A stretch of 64,000 nucleotides of DNA, from contig LSRY02000030.1 of the NCBI GenBank assembly GCA_001643675.2, positions 1,040,501-1,104,500 of the forward strand, written 5' to 3'. Of this stretch, positions 54,299-64,000 are shown piece by piece. This DNA is from Monocercomonoides exilis (taxonomy: Eukaryota > Preaxostyla > Oxymonadida > Polymastigidae). The notes beneath the pieces are model-generated. The model made no database searches, was not told where the DNA came from, and was given only the letters and a program-made list of their open reading frames with translations. Numbering within the stretch: the first letter of the stretch is position 1; each line of letters begins with the position of its first letter. Position numbers and translations under genes: made by a program.

Positions 54299-54425
54299 TT
54301 CTTCTTCTTCTTCTTCTTCTTCTTCTTCTTCTTCTTCTTCTTCTTCTTCTTCTTCTTCTTCTTCTTCTTCTTCTTCTTCTTCTTCTTCTTCTTCTTCTTC
54401 TTCTTCTTCTTCTACTTCTACTTCT
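54299..54425 (+). repeat. (TTC)n microsatellite
   Basis: About 40 uninterrupted TTC units, poly-Ser in the frame of the decayed gene. Poly-Phe, poly-Leu and antisense poly-Glu frames here are artefacts. Confidence 0.95.
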
Positions 54426-54996
54426 TCAACATCATTATCAAAAACAGCAGCAGTCAAATTCTACAAGAAAGAAAACATAGAAAACTTGTCATCTTCATCT
54501 TCCTCTTCTTCCGAACAGTCAGAAGTGAATTCTTCACAAGAAAGAGCAGAAAAAGCAGAAATTGATGAAATCATCGAAGGCTTCAAAAGAAAACATGCTC
54601 CGCGTCTGCCGCTTCCTGTGAACCTTCCGCCACAAGAAGCAACTCTTCAAAATTCATTTTATGTTCCTAGAAGACAAAGGCCAAAGAAAAAATAATCAAA
54701 ATTCAACACAAACCTTTTTGACTCATTCAATTGCTGGAATTGGCGCAGGCGCATCTCCGACTTAGACCAACGATTCCTTGTTTTCTCTTCCTCAGTCATC
54801 TTCTTCTCATTCACTTTCCTCTTCCCCCTCTTCATCCACATCTTCTCCAGCAATGACAGATCTCTCTCTCCATCCAAAACCACCCCACAGCTCTGAGATT
54901 GTCATGGCTTGCCGCATAAGAGCAATGCATCCTCTCCTCCGCCTACGCTATCTCAACCGCTGTGCGCAAGTGGCTGCTGCTTCTGGTGCTTCACGT

Positions 54997-55028
<32 letters not shown>

Positions 55029-56420
55029 TTCTCTTCTTCCTCGTTGCTTCGCTCTTCCAGAAACAGATTTCCGACAGGCAAAGAGCAGCAGATGAGGAGG
55101 ATGAGGCAGCAGTTCGGAAGAAGAAGGAAAAGACAATATTTTGTTTTCCCACCAGATGTGTTTGAGGCGCTGCCGCTGTTTGCAGAGTTTTGGATAATGG
55201 AGCGATATGCGGAGAATCTGGAGAAGAGGGAAAGAGAAAGAAGGAAAGAAGCAAGGAATGAGAGAAGAGAGGGTAAAAAGGACAAGAGAAATGATTAAGA
55301 TGAGGAAGGTATTGAAGCCTGCTAATGAAGGAGATAGCAGTGATGAAGAAAAAGAAAATAAAGTTAAAGAAGAAGAAAACGAGAGTTTATCATTGATTAG
55401 AAGAAATTCTTTGCAGGAAATGAAGAAAAAAGAAGAAAGTGAATGCCTTTCCGATAGCTCCATCATCGGCGATGAAGAAGAGCGAAGAGAGAAGAGGCAC
55501 AAACAGAGAGAGAAACAGAAGTTGATGCGAAGGTATTACCAGGCGCTTGAGCTTCAACGTGATTCTGTTGTGAATGAGGTGCTTTTGATGGTCAGGCCAA
55601 ATTTGCTGCTTTCTCCAGCGCCGATTGATGAATCGATAAAAAGACCAGGAATGAGTGTGAATGCTGCAAAAAGTGAGGGAAATGGCAAAGAAGACGGAAA
55701 AGAAGAGAAAGAAGTGAACAATTCTGTGAATGCAAATGGAAACAAGGAAGAAGTTGAAGGCAATGCAGATGAAGGAAAAGACGAAAATCAAAAAGTGATT
55801 TTGGAGGATTCAATGAACAACCTCAAAGAAGTTGTTTAAAAAGCAAAGATAATCAAACGGAAGCAGAAAAGAATACAAATACCAAAGAATCAATAAGAAA
55901 CGGCAGAAAAGACGAAATACGTTCCAATGAGCCAAAGTCCGAGCCTTTTTCATCGGAAAAGCAGCAAAAACAACTCCCTCTCCCCCACCTTATCCTTTTC
56001 CACAATCTAAACAGTACATTTCAGAACGAGGAGCATTTAGAAAGATACACTTAACACGAGGAAAGCGAATTGACGGTGGATGGAGAGGAGTTGGAGGTTG
56101 TGCATTGATTGTGCACAGCCAAGAGATGGAAATGGGGAGAGGAGCTGTTGGCGCACCTTTAACTCCGCTGTCACATGCTGTTGGAGGAGGTGGAGGTGGA
56201 ATTGGAATTGGAATTGGAATTGGAGGAGGAGGAGGAGGGGTGACGTTGGGTGTGATGGGGATGAAGGATTTGAACAAAGAAGTGACAAGGGCGATGCAAG
56301 ATGAGTTTCAGAATGAGAAAGGGAAAGTGGACGATGAAGAAGCGAAGATCACATTCAGTTCATTAGAATCAGATGATCAGAGAGATAAACTGCTTCGGCT
56401 GATGAAGCTGCAGGAAATAC

Positions 56421-56467
<47 letters not shown>

Positions 56468-56516
56468 AAGTAGTAGTAGAAGTAGTAGTAGTAGAAGAAG
56501 AAGAAGAAGAAGAAGA
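56421..56516 (+). repeat. (TAG)n / (AAG)n microsatellite
   Basis: About 15 TAG units followed by mixed TAG/AAG and then AAG units. In the frame of the preceding coding block (ending QEIQ) they are a run of stop codons; in the frame of the following block they encode Val then Glu. Confidence 0.95.
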
Positions 56517-57545
56517 GCGGGAGCGCAGGAAAATGGAGAAAGAAAAAAAAGAAAAGAATTTGTTCAGCAGCATCCAAGGAATACTACAACCGCACCTTGA
56601 GACAGGCACGCCGACAAACCAGAAAGAGTACAAAATGGCAAGCGAGGCGCAACAAGAGGCGAAAGAAAGCCAAACACCAATTTTGACAAGAGAGCGGAAA
56701 TTGGACTGCATGTTGAATGATTTAGCGAATTCTGACCTGGAAGATTTGAGCGATGAACTGGATGTGCCCTGCCGCTATGTGCGAATCAAAAGCGAGGAGA
56801 ACGGGCAATTTGTGTGGAAGATGCGAAAAGTGCCTGTGTATGCGGCAGTCGACGCGAGGCAGACAAGAACGCGGTTGGATCTGATGAGCGCGCTGAAGAG
56901 CGGGCTGAGGCAGAGTCGGGCGGAGCTGCGAAGAGGAAGAGGGATGAAGTGGAGGGGCTGGTGGCCGTTCAAAGAGGAAGCAGAAGAAACACACAGAAAG
57001 GGAAAGAAAGGAGCAGGGAAAGGATCACCGCTGCTGTTTCAGAAGGAGAAAGGGATTAGAACATTCAGTCAGAGCAGTGTTCCTGGAAGAAGAGATGCTC
57101 TGTCGAAGCTGTTTTCTTCGCTATCGTTCTCAAAGTTGGTATCTTTCTCCGCTTTGCAGAATTCAATGGCGATGGATCTGATGCAGAAATACCCTGCACT
57201 CAATTTGGTTGCGCCTTTTGATTCAGATGCTGATTTTGCTGCAAATGCAAATATTTCTTTTCATCTTCTTTCTCATTACACTTCATCACTTGTCAATTCG
57301 TCCTTGTTAACATTCAACAGCAATCTTCTCCTTCTCTGAGAACATCTCTATCTCCTTCACAGCAATACCACGCTAAACTTTCATCTTCTGCTAGTCCTGC
57401 AGCTCCTGGCTCTCTTTCTCTACTCTCACTTACTGCTCTATCTTCACCTCCTTCTTTTTCATTCAACTCCCCTCAAATTCAGAGTCAGGCGTCATCTTTC
57501 ATTTCTATTCAGAAAGATACGAAGAAAAACTTCTTCAAAAAATGA

Positions 57546-58340
57546 ATATCAGCTGAAATTATATGTCAACGGAAACGATTCTTTTTTAGCATAGAAAATC
57601 GGAGCAGAAGGAATTCAACAGAAAACGGAGATCGAATCTTACTTTTTTAATTTTGAAGATCAAGCATCTGAAGTGAAAAGGAAATAGTATTGAAGCAATT
57701 CATTTATGAAATGGATGTGTTCCTAAATAGCCTTCTACAGATTACACAGATACGAACTGGAGCAAATTGTTGAAAATGAAAAGGAAAGGAAAATTTAGAA
57801 GAGCATGCTGATATGATTGAAGAAATTCTATTTGAAGAGATGAAAGCAATGAATCTTTTTTCTTGAGCTCAATTTATATTTGATGAAAAGAAAAAATTAG
57901 ATGAAGAAATGTGGAAGAAATACTTTTATCTGAGCCAATATCAGACTTCTCGAAAGATAAGCGATGATATGTTCTCTTGTTGAAAAGAAGATGAAAATTC
58001 ATGAATGCAAAGTGAAATGAAAAGCCATCAGAATTAGAAGAAATTTATATGAGAATTAGAAAAATAATATCGCATACAGTGATTTTTGTGTCAACCGCAC
58101 TGAAAGTGAGTGTTTGAGTTGGAACAAATATTGAAGTGAGGAGGGTGAGGGAGGCGTCTTGGAAGAGGGAAATGAAGCCGTTGATGGCATATTCGATAAT
58201 GGCGCAAGTGTTTTGCTATGTTTAACCACAGCCATCAGCATCGGCTCCATTGTTTGCTACAATTTTATTCAGAGTAATGTGAGGGAACAAGCTTTTGAAT
58301 TTGGGTTAATCCAATATTCCACTTTATCTGTTTCTGTTTG
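57546..58340 (+). pseudogene. Further decayed coding sequence
   Basis: Short plus-strand stretches still look like protein ('HADMIEEILFEEMKAMNLFS', about 57805-57864; 'REASWKREMKPLMAYSIMAQ', about 58150-58207), separated by stops. Probably the continuation of the same decayed locus. Translations on both strands of 58060-58250 look protein-like, so orientation is uncertain. Confidence 0.3.
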
Positions 58341-58681
58341 ATGAATCCGATGAATAGAATAAAATGAACGGATATTTGTTGGCTATGCAAAGGTGAGGAA
58401 AAAAAAGAAAATTAATAATTAATGTAAAATTTGTTAAAAAATTTTTGTTTTCTTTTCTTCTTTTCTGTTCTTCTTTTAAATTTTTTCTTAGCAATGTTTT
58501 GTTTTTCCAGTTTAGAAATATCAATTTTCCTTTTAAAGATTGATTTTTCATTATTTTTTTAAAAACTTGATCAAAATATTCAATTTCACAAAAAAATCAA
58601 AAGGTGTGTTTTTTGTTCTTATAAATAAACCTCTGCGTCACCCTAAAAAATAAATTCATTCGTCTGTCACTCTGTCACTCT

Positions 58682-58772
<91 letters not shown>

Positions 58773-59240
58773 GTTGGTTGGTTGGTTAATTGGCATAATT
58801 ACATAAAAATGATTCATATTATTTTTCTCAAGAGTTTCAACAAAATTATCTCTTGCATGACCCATATTAAATTAATTAAATTTCATCGTTTGACTTTCGA
58901 AAGAATAATACAATAAATACTGTCAAATTTCAAAAGAGATTTATTGAAATGATTATTACATCAAATATAGATTTTAGTAATATATGTATATATTCTGGAT
59001 TCCAAATAGAACAATTACTGCTTTTAAAGCATTTATTACGTTAAAAAGCATGGTGAAATAGTTCATAATCCCCAAAAAGATAAATAGCAACGAACACAAG
59101 TTAAGGAAAAGACATTCTTTTTAACTATCCATTTAATTGTACGTCATCGTTCAGTAATGACAGATTGATTTCTTCATTTTCTTCTTTCACACCAGTTCCT
59201 CAAAGTTTCATTATTGAATATTTGCCTTCTTGTTCTACTA
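58341..59240. other. AT-rich spacer with poly-T and ATTG/GGTT repeats
   Basis: Includes the 58683-58790 microsatellite. A CTCTGCGTCACCC segment (58631-58643) resembles the inverse of 62496-62515. No gene seen. Confidence 0.45.
58683..58790. repeat. Poly-T(about 54)-(GATT)n-(GGTT)n microsatellite
   Basis: About 54 T, then about seven GATT units, then five GGTT units. Confidence 0.95.
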
Positions 59241-59499
59241 TTTTCTCAAAGGATATTTGAGTGAAAATGGGGAAGAAGAGTTTTAATCAACAATACTGAA
59301 ATTGTTTGAGAAATTGGTAAAGAAGAAAAGAGAAGAGGAGAAAGAAGAGGGGCAAGAAGTGAAAGAAAGTGAAAAGCTATCTTCAACATCTGCTTGAGCA
59401 GCCTGAGCATCATCGAAGCTCTGAAATTTTTTCTCCAAACCGATGAGCGGAGAAACTCCGGGAAGAGAGGCGGAGTGACAGAAGCAATGGGAAGTGAGA

Positions 59500-60609
59500 T
59501 AATTGTCAGGAGAGGGAGAATGAGCTGATGCAGAAGAGGGAGGAGGGATGGTACAATCGTCCTCCCCCCGAAGGTCAGAGGGAGATGGAGCCACACAATG
59601 CGCTGCTGGACAAGCACTGTGTGATAGTCGACCAGCCAGCGATGCAGCGGCATCTGAAGATGATCGCGAAGGAAGAGAACGCGCAGAAAAGCTCTGCAAG
59701 AAAGGAATCAGACACAAAACAAGCACTGAAGAAGCGGAAGGCGATGCGGCGTGAGCAGGACAGGACTTTGGCGCTTGAATTGGAGTAGCTGCTGTAGCTG
59801 GAGGAGAAGCACAGGAGAGCAAGAACGTCCAGTGAAGGCGCAGCATTCACCAAGCAGCCGTCGGGTGGCTCTGTTGCACACTCAGCGATGGGTACGAGGC
59901 AAGGAAGGAAAGGACCAGGGAAGTTGGTGTAGCTGTCGAGGGGTGTGGAGAGAGGAGGGAGATACAGAGATAGTGAGAGATATAGAGATAGAGAGTGACA
60001 GAGAGGGAAAGGCTGAAGGAGAGCTTTAATACGGAAGATGGCGGAAGATATACAAATGGCGAATTCAAAATGATGAATCGGTAACAGCAGCAGCAGCAGC
60101 CAAAGCGGTTATGGCAGCGCTCACGGAAGAAGTTGATGAATTTGAGAGGGAAACGTGAATGGGAATGAGGGAATGGAGGATATGGAGGAGCATATGGAGG
60201 AGGGGCGCAAGGAGGGTACTACGAACGCGGAAGAGAGCCGATGCAAGGGACGATTGTGGGTTATGCACCAGTCTTTAAGAATGTGCCGAGGAATGCTGAG
60301 TATATGTTTCAACCAATAGGAAACATGGGGAATAAGGGGAATATGTGCATGGCAGGCTCCACATACCGCCAGCCGTATCAGCAGCAGTATCAGCCTTCCC
60401 TCCTCAGACACAAGCACAAGTGCAAGCACAAATGCAGATGCAGATGCGGCAGTCGCCAAGATTGCCTCATGCATATCAAAATGCATCGATGAACCCTTGG
60501 TTCAATGCACACGGTAATGGAGTTGATAACCATAACTTAACTTCATCATCATCATCTTCTTCTTCTTCTTCGTCTTCTTCTTCTTCTTCTTCTACTTCTT
60601 CTTCTTCTA

Positions 60610-60647
<38 letters not shown>

Positions 60648-60760
60648 TCTTCTTCCTCTTCTTATTCTTCCTTCTCCTCCTCCTCTTCTTCTTCTTCTTT
60701 AAACGAAAATAATTCATCTTCGGATTCTCTTTTTTTATTACGTTTTCGTAATTGAATTAT
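59500..60760 (+). pseudogene. Decayed coding sequence with Gly/Tyr- and Gln/Met-rich segments
   Basis: Plus-strand protein-like blocks in different frames: 'QKREEGWYNRPPPEGQREME' and 'LDKHCVIVDQPAMQRHLKMI' (59528-59788, ending in TAG); a Gly/Tyr-rich stretch and 'GTIVGYAPVFKNVPRNAEYM' (about 60190-60310); then, one frame away, 'FPPQTQAQVQAQMQMQMRQS' and 'RLPHAYQNASMNPWFNAHGN' (60390-60520), followed by a Ser run and the terminal 'LFLLRFRN' before TGA near 60755. At least two frame changes. The style (charged helix, then Gly-, Gln- and Ser-rich disorder) suggests an RNA- or chromatin-related protein, but no domain supports that. Confidence 0.45.
60540..60700 (+). repeat. (TTC)n-rich Ser-coding microsatellite
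   Basis: Imperfect TCT/TCA/TCC units encoding poly-Ser with a few Thr and Tyr. Confidence 0.9.
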
Positions 60761-60775
60761 CAAACAACAATAAGT

Positions 60776-61310
60776 CTATTTAATACTAATTTGCCACTTC
60801 AACACATGCATTCCAATTTTTCCTTCTATCTGCATTGATCTCTCTGGAAACACCACCGTCTCCCGCTCCGCATTAATCGCTTTCTTCCACTTCTTCCACC
60901 TCTCTTTCTCAAACACTCCACACACACTCCAATCTGGAATTTTCCTTCTTCTCTCTTTCGTCCACATCTTCTGTATAATCAGCTTCTCCAACATCCGAAA
61001 GCAGATTCCAGCCATCTTTCAGCTGAATGCTGAGAACAAAGAAGCATTGTTTATCATTTTTCATTGTGTGGCAAATCTTCTGAAGAAAATTCTTCATCTG
61101 GCGCTTGTCGAAATAGAGAAGAGAGAAGTGCGTATGCTTTTTGAAGCAGCTCCAGCTCTGTCAAAAACCTCATCTTATTGAATTGTAAAAGAAGAGCGTG
61201 TGCAATTTTGGAGATAGCGCTGCTTCAAGACGAAAAAAGGTAAAATGTCCATCGGGAGAGAAATGGTTAGCGCAGGAGAAGAGATAGGTGGAATTATTAT
61301 AATTGACTGA
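60776..61310 (-). pseudogene. Decayed minus-strand coding sequence, unknown
   Basis: Minus-strand blocks in three frames: 'ANHFSPDGHFTFFRLEAALS' (61265 to about 61206), 'MRFLTELELLQKAYALLSSL' (about 61172-61110), 'LSIQLKDGWNLLSDVGEADY' (about 61035-60975), 'IPDWSVCGVFEKERWKKWKK' (60935-60876) and a C-terminal 'QIEGKIGMHVLKWQISIK' before TAA at 60778. The joins require frame changes, not introns with clear GT-AG. The 3' ends of this and the plus-strand Ser-rich locus converge. Confidence 0.45.
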
Positions 61311-62636
61311 AGAAAGGAAAATCATTTTCATTTAGAAAAAATATGAGATATTACATAAAAAATTCGTATGTTTATTTTAATTAAGAAATGAAAATGATCT
61401 GAAAAAAGATTCTTTTACAATGTCACAGTTATTACAAACAGTTCTTGATCTCAATTGATAAATTCTGACATTTTTCCCCAACTGCTCGGCAATTCCTTGA
61501 AAAAATTAATTATCAAAAAATTCGCTGAACAGAAATTGGATTGGATCATTTAAAAATGTTGAAAATATATTGAAGATATCACTTCCTCTGAAAATATTGA
61601 GTAAGGATTATTTGAAACTTCATCAATCATGCATTTATCCATTTCATTTTTTCAAAAGTAGATAAATACAACAACGAAGAATAATAAGCTCTTTTTTTCT
61701 TGACCGAACAAGTTTAACCAAGGTGCTCTGATGCTGTAAATCAGTCGAAAGTATCAATAGTTGAACACTGTATTATATATTCTGCGAAATGCATTATTAT
61801 CAAAAACTTAAACATAAAAATAGACTCCGTTCACTGGCTGAAAAGAATTCAGGTCTTTCACATTACCATCATCGACGTGTTCCTCCTTCGCTTTATAAGA
61901 ATAATTACTTGCGCACTGCACCATTGTTGCCTTTCTCCAATGAATTCATTCACATTTGATGTTCATTTTTTCATGATAATGAATACCTTCTTTAAAACAA
62001 AACAATTTATCAAAATTAATACTTTAAAAAAAGACCAATATCTATTCATCATTGCTTGCAGCAATGGGTACTGCATTCGATGTTCAAAGCATAAATGAGT
62101 TTGAAAATACCACAATTATCTCATCTATGCTCAAAAAATCTCCATTTATCGAATCCGAGAAACCAATATTATGTTTTACAATAAGAATTGACAAGTGACT
62201 TGACAGTGACGAAAGTGACAAATTCTTGGAAAGTGATAAAAGATCTGAAAAAGTGACGATCATAAAAATCATTTTCTGACTAGATCAAAATTCTTATCCA
62301 AAATTTTAAATTGAAGTCCAAGTTCGGAAAAAAGACTTATTTTTCAAATTTAAAATAAATATTTATGAAAAAAGATATCATATTTTTATTTTCTGAATGG
62401 ATTGAGAAGCAGAAAAAAAACTTTTGATCAAATAAAAAAGTGACAAAGTGATTATCAATTTGTCAGTCACTCATGAAAAAAAAGCTCGTCATTGGCGGGG
62501 TGACGAGGAGGTTCACTTATAAATAAAACAATTATTTTTTACAGAAATAAAAGCTAAATACTCATGAATAATCAATTTATCTCTTTGATCAAAAAATACC
62601 ACAATAGAATTTATGTTTTCGATTTTTGATCTTTTT
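61311..62636. other. AT-rich spacer, no gene seen
   Basis: Contains repeated GTGAC/GTCAC words (62190-62220 and 62450-62515, for example AAGTGACAAAGTGAT and GGGGTGACGAGGAGG) that may be the end of another inverted-repeat element; the partner was not fixed. No coding signals. Confidence 0.45.
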
Positions 62637-63681
62637 TACACCAAAAATAATTCAATTTCGATAATTAATAATTCAATTTCGGAATTAATAATTCAAAATC
62701 GAAAAAAAATAATTCAATTTCGGAATCAATAATTCAAAATCGAAAATTAATAATTCGATTTCGAAAAAGAATAATTCAATTTCGAAAATGATTATTTCAA
62801 TTTCGTAATTCATTAAAAACTGAAATTTTTAATTTTTCTCGAGAATAAATTTCAGAAAAGTTCAAGTTATTTTTTAAACCAATCAAATTTTATTACTCTA
62901 TGAAAACTGTTTTTAAAAAATGAAACAATCAATAAATCAATTTGGGTGATTCTTTTTGAAATCATAACTTTTTTCGGAGTATTGATTTTTCTAGTGTTGT
63001 TTGTCATTGAAAAATGATTTTGTTTTAAAATGGAACGTTTGACACAACTGTTTTAATAATTGAAGTTGAAGCACAAACAAAGATGATGATGCCATTTGTT
63101 AGTGTTTTCACTTCTCTGAGCTTTTTTGTTAATATTTGGTTAAAATTTTTAAACAGAAATTTTTGAATGAAAAATTTTAATTTCAAAAATAATCACCCAT
63201 TTTTAAATTTTTTTTTTCATTTTCGAAAATCATCACTCAAATGATAATAATTTTATAAAAATTCATTCTATTTATTAACTAAATAAAAATAGAAAAAATT
63301 TAATCACGATTATTGAATTATTTCTTTCAATAATGTGATAGTCACATTGGTAAAATTTTGAAGAATATCTGTTTTAAACATGAAAATGAATTTATTTCCT
63401 TTTCAAATTAACTTCAATCAATAAATCTTCATTCAAAATGAAAGAAAATTTTTTAATGAAAATGCAACATTTTTCAATTATTGATAACCAAAATTTGCTG
63501 ATGAGATAAAAATTTAAAGAATTTAAAACCCCAGACACAAGTTATTCATTCCACAAATCAAAAAAATTTCCGTTTCGAATTTGAAATATTTTTTTTCGAA
63601 ATTGAATTATTAATTCCGAAATTGTATTATTAATTTTCGAAATTGAATTATTTTTTTCGAATTAGAATTATTTTTGGTGTA
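62637..63681. mobile_element. CACCAAAAATAATTC element, copy 2 (hosting a GGGTGATT MITE)
   Basis: Left end TA-CACCAAAAATAATTCAATTTCG; right end CGAATTAGAATTATTTTTGGTG-TA. Both subterminal regions consist of tandem, roughly 20-nt AATAATTCAATTTCGGAATT units in inverted orientation. About 1045 nt. The inner part holds the GGGTGATT element 62944-63198. No coding capacity. TA at both ends suggests a TA-target transposase. Confidence 0.75.
62944..63198. mobile_element. GGGTGATT-family MITE-like element, copy 3
   Basis: GGGTGATTCTTTTTGAAATC at the left and TTTCAAAAATAATCACCC at the right, 255 nt apart, nested in CACC element copy 2, so it inserted later. Confidence 0.7.
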
Positions 63682-63813
63682 ATGATCACAAAAAAAAAAA
63701 AAAAAAAAAAACTACCCACATTAACTTATTGTGAAAGTGCTATTCTATTGTTTGTTTGTTTATAAATAGAATTAAGAATTAGGAATGAGTTCGTTTTTTT
63801 GTATTTATCAATA

Positions 63814-64000
63814 TACAGATATCGCAGAAAATACCGGACAAGATCGATATCTCAATTACCGCAAGAGGAATAATTCTGACAATTTTCCTTAAAATATAGC
63901 TCATCAATACAAACTCACACGTCATACAAGACTTTCATGACTTCTTCGTTTATACTCAGAAAATAATAATAATTATTATTATCTCGGAGAAATAGGATTT
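63814..64000. mobile_element. Tc1/mariner-like MITE, second copy, cut by window edge
   Basis: TACAGATATCGCAGAAAATACCGG and the following 90 nt match the left repeat of the 46352-46752 element, but with only one ACCGGACA unit instead of two. Right end lies outside the window. Confidence 0.75.

Larger units (their letters stand above)
52400..57545 (+). pseudogene. Large decayed gene, many frame changes, identity unknown
   Basis: Over 5 kb the plus strand is coding-like almost without gaps, but in changing frames. Best stretches: 'PPPPPPLFDENNEFSSIHTR' (about 52790-52850); a 340-codon block ending at 54068 with 'FKLLDDWVELLDADEAVDEC' and 'ILRRRFGSLANSLISSRELS'; then, in the same frame past TAG, TGA and TAA, 'IDEIIEGFKRKHAPRLPLPV' (54570-54640); 'YFVFPPDVFEALPLFAEFWI' (55138-55197); 'RRYYQALELQRDSVVNEVLL' (about 55530-55590); 'MKDLNKEVTRAMQDEFQNEK' (56261-56320); a 268-codon block (56533-57339) with 'LDVPCRYVRIKSEENGQFVW'; and a Ser/Gln-rich end to 57545. 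Ser, Glu and Gln runs from microsatellites interrupt it. The adjacent 19-35 kb block has no such damage, so wholesale sequencing error is unlikely. No family identified. Confidence 0.55.

Noticed and set aside
54278-54565. Poly-Phe, poly-Leu and poly-Glu 'proteins'
   Set aside because: Pure translations of the (TTC)n microsatellite.
53046-57339. TAA/TAG read as Gln (alternative code as in some oxymonads)
   Set aside because: The same frames also contain TGA, frame changes occur, and intact genes here end properly at TAA (CCT5, NKAP-like, WASP-like) or TAG (lipase) with family-typical lengths.
61877-62272. Short open frames on both strands near 62 kb
   Set aside because: AT-rich, no motifs, no codon-like composition; inside a repeat-bearing spacer.

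Overview
The window reads as nuclear DNA of a flagellate protist, most likely an oxymonad (Preaxostyla, Monocercomonoides-like). This is inferred from a very AT-rich non-coding background, short GT-AG introns (about 53-306 nt) inside conserved eukaryotic genes, standard stop codons, a huge intronless beta-helix receptor with a kinase-like tail, and a partial gene at the left edge that resembles, from memory, a large family in that group. No database was searched.

Layout. 1-1.35 kb: 3' part of a multi-exon minus-strand gene. 1.8-2.8 kb: a secreted two-LysM GH19 chitinase, probably of bacterial origin. 2.8-7.7 kb: AT desert with small inverted-repeat elements. 7.7-8.6 kb: decayed coding remnants. 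8.9-18.1 kb: a 3074-aa beta-helix membrane protein with a degenerate kinase domain. 19.3-35.5 kb: a healthy gene block, with a WASP-like actin regulator, CCT5 chaperonin, an NKAP-like splicing factor, a GHSMG lipase, a Glu/Lys-rich exon, a divergent two-domain AAA ATPase and a membrane-anchored molybdenum-cofactor-sulfurase-like protein. Spliced models for six of these stay in frame throughout; the CCT5 model gives 541 aa, the family length.

36.7-42.0 kb holds the most unusual object: a 5.3-kb element with near-identical 1.43-kb terminal inverted repeats. Each arm carries the same 83-codon gene and arrays of short repeats. The core is one long minus-strand frame for an archaeo-eukaryotic primase (PrimPol) followed by a DUF5906/D5-like helicase. 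This copy has two in-frame stops and one frame change. No integrase, transposase or capsid gene is visible. It abuts a dead pogo-like DDE transposase (42.07-42.95 kb).

43-64 kb is mostly gene decay and non-autonomous transposons: a Tc1/mariner-like MITE (46.35-46.75 kb, second copy at the right edge), a near-perfect 440-bp palindrome nested in a CACC...GGTG element, another such element hosting a GGGTGATT element, and long microsatellites. One intact gene lies among them, a 607-aa protein made of about nineteen 30-aa ankyrin-like units. From about 52.4 to 61.3 kb there is coding-like sequence that changes frame repeatedly; it is read here as one or more large decayed genes, identity unknown.
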